Positions 28,989 through 35,680 of a stretch of 64,000 nt of DNA are shown piece after piece. Location of the stretch: assembly GCA_020636835.1 (NCBI GenBank), contig JACJXC010000007.1, forward strand, positions 186,001 through 250,000, written 5' to 3'. The notes under the pieces are model-generated. The model was not told the DNA's origin. It saw only the letters and a list, made by a program, of their open reading frames with translations, and ran no database searches. Numbering within the stretch: the stretch's first letter is position 1; each line of letters opens with the position of its first letter. Made by a program: the position numbers and the translations under genes. Source of the DNA: Bacteroidales bacterium. GTDB taxonomy: Bacteria; Bacteroidota; Bacteroidia; Bacteroidales; Tenuifilaceae.

Positions 28989-29870
28989 TTAATTGATTTT
29001 AGAAATTTCGGTCTTAATCCTCGACCATGTTTCAATAAGCGTATTCTTTACCGAGCTATTTGTTTCCACAATAGTTTGGGCTTGGGTCATTGACTCGGTA
29101 AAGGCAATATCGTAGGGGATGCTTGCTAAATGAACAATACCCTCCGATTTTAGGAATTCGAGAATTTCCTCCGTTTTCTGAGGATTAATGTCATGCTTAT
29201 TGATAATGCAGCCGGCCTTAATCCTGAAGCGTTTGATAACACCATAAATCCGCTCCAAATCGTGTAATCCCGAAACCGTGGGTTCAGTTACCAGAACCAC
29301 ATAATTAGCCCCCGATAACGAAGAAACCACGGGGCAGCCAATTCCGGGCGAACCATCAACAATAACAAAAGCCTTGCTCTGGTTGTTGGCCTGGAGCTGC
29401 GCCTCACTTTTCACCTTGGCAACAAGTTTGCCCGAGTTTTCGGCAGCAATATCCAGCCGGGCATGCACCATAGTGCTCCCCACCTTTGTTTTTGATATAT
29501 AGAGATGTCCCGATTTTCGGTCGAGTAACGAGATTGCCCCTACCGGACAAACCTTTTGACAGTACCCGCAACCCTCACAGGCTAAAGGGTTAACCACATA
29601 TTTATTGTTAACAAACGGAATGGCATCGAACCGACATTTGGCAGAGCAAATTCCACATTGAGTGCAAACGCTCTGATCAATCTCAGCCAAGACACCACTA
29701 TAAAACTCGCTCGATACTGCAAAATCGGGCTGCATAAGGAGATGCATATTGGCTGCATCCACATCGCAATCGGCAACAATGGCATCGGTTCCTGCAAGTA
29801 CAGCCAGCGAAGCGGTAATTGAGGTTTTCCCAGTCCCCCCCTTGCCCGATAGTACTACTATTTCCTTCAT
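28989..29870 (-). CDS. MinD-superfamily ATPase with inserted ferredoxin domain (1)
   Basis: A 293-residue protein. The Walker A is SGKGGTGKTS; the insert (about residues 60-115) carries two 4Fe-4S motifs, CTQCGICSAKC and CEGCGYCQKVCP. The ATPase returns with IVDGSPGIGCPVVSS. Such ATPases occur as pairs in the orange-protein complex of Desulfovibrio and near NifX-like proteins in many anaerobes. It probably moves electrons or clusters with ATP hydrolysis. 35 bases after its homologue at 29906-30799. Confidence 0.93.
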   Translation of the reverse strand: MKEIVVLSGKGGTGKTSITASLAVLAGTDAIVADCDVDAANMHLLMQPDFAVSSEFYSGVLAEIDQSVCTQCGICSAKCRFDAIPFVNNKYVVNPLACEGCGYCQKVCPVGAISLLDRKSGHLYISKTKVGSTMVHARLDIAAENSGKLVAKVKSEAQLQANNQSKAFVIVDGSPGIGCPVVSSLSGANYVVLVTEPTVSGLHDLERIYGVIKRFRIKAGCIINKHDINPQKTEEILEFLKSEGIVHLASIPYDIAFTESMTQAQTIVETNSSVKNTLIETWSRIKTEISKIN

Positions 29871-29905
29871 TTAAAGTTTAGTATTACAACGTTAATTCCA
29901 ATTGG

Positions 29906-30799
29906 TTAAACCCTTTTCGAAGTCCGTTCAACCACATTATTATCTAGGAAATTCGATATTTCTTCAAGCGAGCTCTTCATCGACTCAACCTTATTGAAAA
30001 CCAGTTCGCCCCTCGAGTAGTACCTTGCGATCTCTTTATCGAAGGGAATTTTGGTTAGAATATCGATTCCTTCGGCTATACAGTAATCTTCAACTTCGTT
30101 ATTGCCAATTCCCGATCGGTTAATAACGACCCCAAAGGGCTTTTGCAATTTACGCATCGTTTCCACGGCCAATCTCAAATCGTGTAATCCGAATGGGGTG
30201 GGCTCAGTAACAAGAATAACGAAATCGACATTTTCGGTTGCTGCAATAACCGGGCACGATGTTCCCGGAGGGCAATCGAATAATTGGAATAAACTATCAG
30301 TATAGCTTTCGTCAACCAACTTATGGGTTTTATGAATAAGGGGCACAGCCTGCTCCTCCCCAATCATCAATCTACTTTCGATGAATTTGAGCTTACTAAA
30401 AGTGTACTCAGCGGTTTCGCCCATTTTATGCGGCTGCATGGGAAGTGCGCCGGCAGGGCACAGCTCCGAACAAGCGTAACAGCTATGGCATAGCTCCTTA
30501 AAAACGGCAATAAAGGAACCCATCTGAAGAATGGCGTGAAACCTACAATTCTTAGTGCACTCTCCGCAAAGGGTGCATTTGCTCTCGTCCCACTGAGGGA
30601 TCATTTTAAATTGCTCGCTCTGCCTCAACAAATCGCCTTTTATAAAGAGCGAGTCATTGGGCTCCTCCACGTCTAAATCAACAAGCAAAGTGCTATTCCT
30701 ATCGCTAAGGAATGCAGCCAAATTGGTGGAAAGAAGGGTTTTTCCTGTCCCCCCCTTTCCACTGGCAATGGCAATTTTGATATTTCGACCATTAATCAT
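29906..30799 (-). CDS. MinD-superfamily ATPase with inserted ferredoxin domain (2)
   Basis: A 297-residue relative of the next gene. Walker A ASGKGGTGKTL; ferredoxin insert with CTLCGECTKNC and CHSCYACSELCP; then LFDCPPGTSCPVIAA and EPTPFGLHDL. The two ATPases are similar in layout but clearly diverged, consistent with a heterodimer. Its start overlaps the CGGC gene's end by 8 bases. Product class is certain; the partner and reaction are inferred from ORP-type loci. Confidence 0.93.
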   Translation of the reverse strand: MINGRNIKIAIASGKGGTGKTLLSTNLAAFLSDRNSTLLVDLDVEEPNDSLFIKGDLLRQSEQFKMIPQWDESKCTLCGECTKNCRFHAILQMGSFIAVFKELCHSCYACSELCPAGALPMQPHKMGETAEYTFSKLKFIESRLMIGEEQAVPLIHKTHKLVDESYTDSLFQLFDCPPGTSCPVIAATENVDFVILVTEPTPFGLHDLRLAVETMRKLQKPFGVVINRSGIGNNEVEDYCIAEGIDILTKIPFDKEIARYYSRGELVFNKVESMKSSLEEISNFLDNNVVERTSKRV

Positions 30800-31235
30800 A
30801 TTGCAAACGGGTGGCTTCGTTGGTAAGAGTATCTTTAATTACCTCTTTGTAAAATTCCGAGTTCCACGTATTTAAATTGGTATGTGTTATAAAATAATTC
30901 TGGGGTATGGGATGAGTTCCAAAAATTAACTTTAGCCCATACTTCTCGGGAATAAATTTGGAGAAATGAGCAAGCCTGGGGCATGGTGGGTATCCCACAA
31001 TAAGGCCAGTGGCCAAATGGATATGGGTTGCCCCATTTTTCTTCATTTCGGCAGGAGCGTACTCAATGTTACCCCCGGGACAACCTCCGCAAGTGGTGTA
31101 GCCCACAAGTTCAACCTCCTTATCCTTATACATTTCGAAAGCCCCCTCACGATTTCTAAGCGAACGGAGGCACTTTCCACCTGCACACGTGTGGTAACGG
31201 TCGCAGATAATAATTCCAATTTTCACTTTTTCCAT
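30792..31235 (-). CDS. CGGC-domain protein
   Basis: A 147-residue protein with CDRYHTCAGGKCLRSL, the name motif TTCGGCPGG, and PPCPRL. The seven or so conserved cysteines suggest metal or cluster binding; the family has no settled function. The start at 31235 (MEKVKIGIIICD) is preferred over an upstream in-frame ATG inside the previous gene. One base separates it from the DUF89 stop. Confidence 0.88.
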   Translation of the reverse strand: MEKVKIGIIICDRYHTCAGGKCLRSLRNREGAFEMYKDKEVELVGYTTCGGCPGGNIEYAPAEMKKNGATHIHLATGLIVGYPPCPRLAHFSKFIPEKYGLKLIFGTHPIPQNYFITHTNLNTWNSEFYKEVIKDTLTNEATRLQYD

Positions 31236-31236
31236 A

Positions 31237-32145
31237 TTAGTTAGGTTTAGTTGGGTTATAGACAACAAAACTCCCCTTGGCCACATTAAGCATTTTGGCC
31301 ATCACATCGCACTTAACCATAAGCAGAAAGAATATGCGGGGATTATTTTCGTAAATTAAGCCCTCCAAGTTACCCTGACCTTTGGAAATAATTAAATCGG
31401 CAGAATTGTAAGCCTCCATAAACTCGGGGCTACAGCTGGAGAGTACAGTTGAAGGAGCGTTAAAGCCATTGGAGATAACTTGGGCCACCCTATCAATACC
31501 AACCTCGTAGGCATCGGCAGTGGTTGCATCGTTCAGGGTAAAACCCCCTCTAACCGCATAGGTAACATTGGGATGCCCTATGGTTTCGAGGAACAGCTTA
31601 TCAAAAACAATTTCGCCGGCATTATCACCGAGGTAAAGCACCGATTTGGCGTTACTGATACTCTCCTGTAGTTTCTTGCTGAAATCGATGGCAAAACGGG
31701 CGTACATAACCCGGGTTATGGTTGCCATAACATCGAAGTTATTATTCGCACCATAATCCATAATATTTCCAGCAATGGCAAGCCTAAGAGCCATATCGAA
31801 AGGGTTTTTCGATTTCGAAACTTGCGGCTTCCAATCCTCGTAAAGAGCCTTGGCCATAGCATTACTTGTTGCCTTCTCATCGGCAAAAAGGTCGTCGATT
31901 CCGACAATAAGGCTCAACCGCTGGTTCAACATCCGTTGAATTTCGGGCGTGGATGAATTCCTCTCGGTTTTAAGTGTTTGCCAAAAGAAATCCATAAAAC
32001 TATCGCGTTGGCTATCCGATAAGTTAAACTTATCGAATAACCGCTGATAGGTGCTACGGAAGCACTCCTCGCACAACGGATCTAAACAGGCATTCACACT
32101 AGTGGCAATGTCCATGGCTATGGTCGGTGCTATGATCTGGGCCAT
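31237..32145 (-). CDS. DUF89/ARMT1-like metal-dependent phosphatase-type protein
   Basis: Up to 302 residues. Contains CLDPLCEECF near the N-terminus and ADLIISKGQGNLEGL and YLGDNAGEIVFDKL, the DUF89 metal-site motifs. DUF89 proteins are metal-dependent phosphatases proposed for metabolite repair, and they occur in ORP-type loci. The start is uncertain: ATG at 32145 or 32115, or GTG at 32097, which would share one base with the NifX-like stop (TAGTG) as in another pair in this window. The upstream extension overlaps the His-rich end of the previous gene in a different frame, so a later start is plausible. Confidence 0.85.
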   Translation of the reverse strand: MAQIIAPTIAMDIATSVNACLDPLCEECFRSTYQRLFDKFNLSDSQRDSFMDFFWQTLKTERNSSTPEIQRMLNQRLSLIVGIDDLFADEKATSNAMAKALYEDWKPQVSKSKNPFDMALRLAIAGNIMDYGANNNFDVMATITRVMYARFAIDFSKKLQESISNAKSVLYLGDNAGEIVFDKLFLETIGHPNVTYAVRGGFTLNDATTADAYEVGIDRVAQVISNGFNAPSTVLSSCSPEFMEAYNSADLIISKGQGNLEGLIYENNPRIFFLLMVKCDVMAKMLNVAKGSFVVYNPTKPN

Positions 32146-32479
32146 GATCGCAATAGTTAGCGTTTAGGCTTAACTTATCCGCCATAAAATCGTTAACCAA
32201 TTCGGTTACACTCTTAATAGGAGCCCCAACAAATACATTAATTCCGCATCCGTTGAAAAGATTAATGGCCTGAGCCCCCATGCCTCCGGCAATAACATCG
32301 GTTGCACCATTCTCGGCCACCCACTTTGGGTATGTTCCGGGCTGATGCTCGGGAGGATCCAAAACAGTTACATTGGTAATATTGTTATTCTCAACATCAA
32401 CAAAAGCGAAGGCCTGACAATGTCCAAAATGTGCCGATAATACGTCGCCTGCCATAGGAATAGCAAATTTCTTCTTCAT
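32099..32479 (-). CDS. NifX/NifB-like protein with histidine-rich tail (2)
   Basis: A 126-residue dinitrogenase-cofactor-family protein (core MKKKFAIPMAGDVLSAHFGH). The C-terminus is DHGPDHSTDHSHGHCH, an unusual His/Asp tail that probably binds metal ions. DVIAGGMGAQAINLFNGCGI is the usual glycine-rich segment. It overlaps the DUF89 gene and belongs to the cluster's second transcriptional block, behind a hairpin at 32544-32571. Confidence 0.9.
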   Translation of the reverse strand: MKKKFAIPMAGDVLSAHFGHCQAFAFVDVENNNITNVTVLDPPEHQPGTYPKWVAENGATDVIAGGMGAQAINLFNGCGINVFVGAPIKSVTELVNDFMADKLSLNANYCDHGPDHSTDHSHGHCH

Positions 32480-32537
32480 GATAAAAACTTATTTAAATGA
32501 TTACTGTTGTAATATATTTATTTTGATATTGTTACCT

Positions 32538-32571
32538 AAAAATCCCTTGCAGCAACAAACTACTGCAAGGG
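32538..32571 (-). terminator. Hairpin between DUF5320 and NifX-like genes
   Basis: CCCTTGCAG (32544-32552) pairs with CTGCAAGGG (32563-32571) over a 10-base loop; on the minus strand it is followed by ATTTTTAGG. It could terminate, or partly attenuate, transcription from the DUF134 promoter before the rest of the cluster. Confidence 0.6.
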
Positions 32572-32640
32572 GAATAAAAGGGACGCAAATTAGACCATTG
32601 TAAAATGTAAACAGTTTAATTGATAGTATAAACCTAAAGT

Positions 32641-32871
32641 CTAAAATCCGCCCCTAAAACGGTTCTGCATACCGAATCGACGTCCACGGCCACCGCGTCC
32701 TCCTTGTCCGCGACCAAAGCCAAAACCCCGTCCGGGGAAGGCATCTTGCGGGTAATTCTTATCGGTGTTGGGTGTGCGGCTTTGGTTAGCGCCAAAATTT
32801 GTGCATCGCCCCATTCTTCGACCTGTCATAGGACCTTGTCCCATTGGGCCAGTTTGATTAAATCCAGGCAT
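32641..32871 (-). CDS. DUF5320 glycine/arginine-rich small protein (1)
   Basis: A 76-residue peptide: MPGFNQTGPMGQGPMTGRRM, then a cysteine and a Gly-Arg-Phe-rich tail. The TGPxGxGPxTGRxxGxC opening defines DUF5320, small proteins of unknown role found with NifX-like genes in anaerobes. The tail resembles RGG repeats. Separated by 12 bases from a second DUF5320-like gene. Confidence 0.85.
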   Translation of the reverse strand: MPGFNQTGPMGQGPMTGRRMGRCTNFGANQSRTPNTDKNYPQDAFPGRGFGFGRGQGGRGGRGRRFGMQNRFRGGF

Positions 32872-32883
32872 ATTCCCTCCTTT

Positions 32884-33075
32884 TTACTGGTTGGTTGTAT
32901 CGTTATACTTTAATCGCTTTCCTTTTCCCTGTCCTCCTCCCATGTGGCGTTTTTTTCCCAAACCCTTCCCGAATTTCGAGGATTGCTCGTCGTCGGGATG
33001 TTGGTTACAATTACCAAGTTTTCGTCCAGTTTCAGCACCCTTGCCTTCTGGACCAGTTCCATCCATTTTTGGCAT
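32884..33075 (-). CDS. DUF5320-like small protein (2)
   Basis: A 63-residue peptide beginning MPKMDGTGPEGKGAETGRKL with GNCNQHPDDEQ, then a Lys/Gly-rich end (KFGKGLGKKRHMGGGQGKGK). It shares the DUF5320 opening and single cysteine with its neighbour but is basic rather than arginine-glycine-aromatic. One base separates it from the NifX-like gene upstream, so they are co-translated. Confidence 0.8.
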   Translation of the reverse strand: MPKMDGTGPEGKGAETGRKLGNCNQHPDDEQSSKFGKGLGKKRHMGGGQGKGKRLKYNDTTNQ

Positions 33076-33076
33076 A

Positions 33077-33403
33077 CTACTTACTTTTATGGTTTAACAT
33101 CTGAATGAGATCTCCTATGGAGATATTAAAATTTTTATACATAATCATCTGAATACCTAAACTGTCGAACAGCGACTTGGCTTTAATGCCAAACTCGCCG
33201 GAAACAACTTTGCCCACACTTTTTGACGACAGCAATTTCACCGCTAATGTTCCGGCCTGCTCCTCGGCATTGCAATATGGATTTGGAATTATCTCAATTG
33301 ATCCGGTTTGCATATCGTATATCACAAAAAAGCGGCAGTGCCCAAATCGTTGATCAAGTTTGGACTCCAATGAATTTCCCTGCGATGTAATGGCAACTCT
33401 CAT
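33077..33403 (-). CDS. NifX/NifB-like protein (3)
   Basis: A 108-residue dinitrogenase-cofactor-family protein opening MRVAITSQGNSLESKLDQRF then GHCRFFVIYD. It follows the DUF134 gene by 12 bases and is the first NifX-like member of the cluster. The three NifX-like proteins differ strongly, so they probably have separate roles (scaffold, carrier, or regulator). Confidence 0.9.
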   Translation of the reverse strand: MRVAITSQGNSLESKLDQRFGHCRFFVIYDMQTGSIEIIPNPYCNAEEQAGTLAVKLLSSKSVGKVVSGEFGIKAKSLFDSLGIQMIMYKNFNISIGDLIQMLNHKSK

Positions 33404-33415
33404 AGTTAAAAATAA

Positions 33416-33973
33416 TTATTGCTGTTTCCGTATTAACGGCACGCTACAGTTTGGACAAACCTCATTTCTACAGGGTACACCCAAAGTATGACGAGTGGCA
33501 TATCCGCACTTAGGACATACACAGTTCCCATCGTCGGTTGGCTTCGATAGCTCCGTTGCAGAGTCGGAGTACCGTTCAGTTTCAGTACTTCCGCACAAGG
33601 GGCAATCAATTACGGAAACATTGCGATCGGGGTTGTTGAAATGGCAATGGCAAGCATTGCACCTAAACCAATCGCTATCGAAGTAAACCTTACCACCCTC
33701 AATCTCAATCTGTCGCCCCTCAACAAACGCCCGGGATATTTTCATGCGAGCCGATGCGTAAATCCTAGTAAAAGTAGGACGCGAAACATTCATTAGCGCC
33801 GAAGCCTGGTGGTGATTGTACATATCGTAATCGCACATCCGAAAAGCTTCATACTCTTCAAAATTTAGGGTGATGGGCTCCATCCGGGGCTGCTCTACGC
33901 TAAGACCGTAAGGCTTAAAACCCTTAATTATAGGATGATTCGTAACTTTTCGTGGAATTTTTAAACGCGCCAT
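33416..33973 (-). CDS. DUF134 DNA-binding regulator with zinc-finger-like C-terminus
   Basis: A 185-residue protein. The N-terminal half is the UPF0251/DUF134 winged-helix-type domain: PRKVTNHPIIKGFKP, LNFEEYEAFRMCDYD, and the HTH QASALMNVSRPTFTRIYASA. The C-terminal half has several cysteine pairs (CNACHC, CPLCG, CPKCG, CPNC) that look like zinc ribbons. Likely the regulator of the ORP-like cluster it heads. Start at 33973 (MARLKIPR) because the region upstream holds the promoter and operator sites. Confidence 0.88.
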   Translation of the reverse strand: MARLKIPRKVTNHPIIKGFKPYGLSVEQPRMEPITLNFEEYEAFRMCDYDMYNHHQASALMNVSRPTFTRIYASARMKISRAFVEGRQIEIEGGKVYFDSDWFRCNACHCHFNNPDRNVSVIDCPLCGSTETERYSDSATELSKPTDDGNCVCPKCGYATRHTLGVPCRNEVCPNCSVPLIRKQQ

Positions 33974-33976
33974 ATA

Positions 33977-34026
33977 ATGAGCAAATGTTCGATACAAATA
34001 TAATGAACAAATGCTCATAATGCAAA
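33977..34026 (-). promoter_or_regulatory. Promoter and paired operator sites of the DUF134 cluster
   Basis: On the minus strand TTTG (34026-34023), 20 bases, then TATATTTG (34002-33995): an excellent Bacteroidota promoter. Two sites flank the -7 box: GAGCAAATGTTC (33979-33990) and GAACAAATGCTC (34005-34016). Each is a near-palindrome GA(G/A)CA-NN-TG(T/C)TC, and together they form a larger inverted repeat with two mismatches, 26 bases centre to centre. Binding by the DUF134 protein itself is likely but inferred. Confidence 0.75.
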
Positions 34027-34165
34027 AAATAATCTTTTTTTTGAAAAAATGTTAATTGCCCTAGGAAATAAACGCGCTTCCCTACCCCAACAAAGAATTA
34101 CAGCTTATATTTGATCCGGATTTTCGAAAATGGCAATACAATTACACCCTAAATAATCTCATCAG

Positions 34166-34591
34166 ATGTCTAAAATAAGAATAAAAACACTACTTACATT
34201 ACTTATAACCCTTGTAGTTACTGCCTCTGGTTGCAAAAAGGACTCTACCGGCTCAAGTCCCGATTTCGCAAACCTTGGACTGGAACAGCTTATCATCAAC
34301 AACAGAGCACTAATCCTTGATGCAACAGGACATCCTACTAACATTAAGGATTTTGAGGAGATGTGCATTACGGGATACACGAATGCCACATTTCTGAGAG
34401 AGTATGAAATATCCACACTAAGTCGCAACAATAGCAATAAAGTACACGCCACCAGCCGGTTTGATGATGTTACAATTGAAATCGAAACAGGGAGTAGCTC
34501 CAGCCCCACACACGCCATTACGGCAACCCGCCCCGACTATAAAGAAAAGGTAATTTACCGGGTATCCTTTATAAATACATCGGCTCAATAA
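34166..34591 (+). CDS. Hypothetical lipoprotein
   Basis: A 141-residue protein with a signal peptide and lipobox (VTASGCKK; Cys about residue 23), so it is lipid-anchored. The rest is polar and matches no family I recognise. A -7 box TATATTTG lies at 34106-34113. Convergent with rluD. Confidence 0.7.
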   Translation: MSKIRIKTLLTLLITLVVTASGCKKDSTGSSPDFANLGLEQLIINNRALILDATGHPTNIKDFEEMCITGYTNATFLREYEISTLSRNNSNKVHATSRFDDVTIEIETGSSSSPTHAITATRPDYKEKVIYRVSFINTSAQ

Positions 34592-34615
34592 AGCAACAAA
34601 ACATTATTGAATATA

Positions 34616-35680
34616 CTACTCCTCGGGCAAGCCCCCTGCGAGCCCACGCCATTTGGCAACAAGTTGCTCCATATCGGAGGGTAACTGCGACTCGAAATAC
34701 ATCTCCTGCCCCGATACAGGGTGGGTAAAACCCAACGATTTGGCATGTAATGCGTGACGGGGACAAAGCGCAAAACAATTCTCAACAAACTGCTTATACT
34801 TGGCCGTAAGGTTGCCACGCAGTATTTTATTACCACCATACACCTCGTCGCTGAAGAGTGGATGCCGGATAAACTCGAAGTGAGCGCGAATTTGATGCGT
34901 ACGGCCAGTCTCGAGCCTACACTCAACAAGGGTAACAAAGCCGAATCGTTCCAGAACAGTCCAGTGGGTAATGGCATGTTTACCCTGATCGCCATCGGGG
35001 AACACCTGCATCTTTTTCCGATCGCGGACGCTACGGCCAATATGTCCGGTAATGGTACCCGAGTCGGCCTCCATATCGCCCCATACCAAAGCAACATAGC
35101 GCCGCGAAATAGTATGATCAAAAAATTGCTTGGCAAGCCTATTCATCGACAATTCGGTTTTGGCAATCACCAGTATCCCGGAGGTATTCTTATCGATGCG
35201 GTGCACCAAGCCAGGACGCACTTGACCGGTGCTAAATAGTGGTACGTCGCGCAGATGGTAAAGGAGCGCGTTCACCAAGGTTCCAGTATAGTTCCCGTGA
35301 GCAGGGTGAACCACCATTCCCGCGGGCTTATCCACCAACAGCAACTCATCATCCTCGTAGATAATGGTGAGCGGTATGTCCTCGGCTTTAACGTCAACCT
35401 CGCGGGGTGGATATGCCAGTACAATAGAGATAGAATCAAAGGGTTTAACCCTATACGACGATTTAATGGACTTGCCATTAACCAGTATTGTTCCAGCATC
35501 GGCCGCCGATTGAATACGGTTCCGGCTAACATTCCGGATTTTATCGGCAAGGAACTTATCGATTCGAATCAGTGTTTGCCCTTTATCAACCTCGATGCGG
35601 AAATGCTCATAGAGTTCGGCCTGTTCGTCGGACGACTCTTCGAGGCTCGCGTCGAAATCCTGAAATTCCTCAGCAATCAT
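34616..35680 (-). CDS. rluD: RluD-family 23S rRNA pseudouridine synthase
   Basis: A 354-residue enzyme with an N-terminal S4 RNA-binding domain (IRIDKFLADKI, about 35-100) and the catalytic RluA-type domain. The catalytic motif is GLVHRIDKNTSGILV, with Asp the nucleophile. Family assignment is firm; the RluD rather than RluC subgroup fits the S4 domain and length. Its start overlaps the T9SS cargo gene's stop by 4 bases (ATGA), an operon with the PASTA protein. Confidence 0.93.
   Translation of the reverse strand: MIAEEFQDFDASLEESSDEQAELYEHFRIEVDKGQTLIRIDKFLADKIRNVSRNRIQSAADAGTILVNGKSIKSSYRVKPFDSISIVLAYPPREVDVKAEDIPLTIIYEDDELLLVDKPAGMVVHPAHGNYTGTLVNALLYHLRDVPLFSTGQVRPGLVHRIDKNTSGILVIAKTELSMNRLAKQFFDHTISRRYVALVWGDMEADSGTITGHIGRSVRDRKKMQVFPDGDQGKHAITHWTVLERFGFVTLVECRLETGRTHQIRAHFEFIRHPLFSDEVYGGNKILRGNLTAKYKQFVENCFALCPRHALHAKSLGFTHPVSGQEMYFESQLPSDMEQLVAKWRGLAGGLPEE

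Noticed and set aside
22031..33973. Nitrogenase cofactor (nif) cluster
   Set aside because: NifX/NifB-like domains are present, but no nifH, nifD, nifK, nifE or nifN genes are in the window, and the NifX-like proteins are single-domain; ORP-type is the better match.
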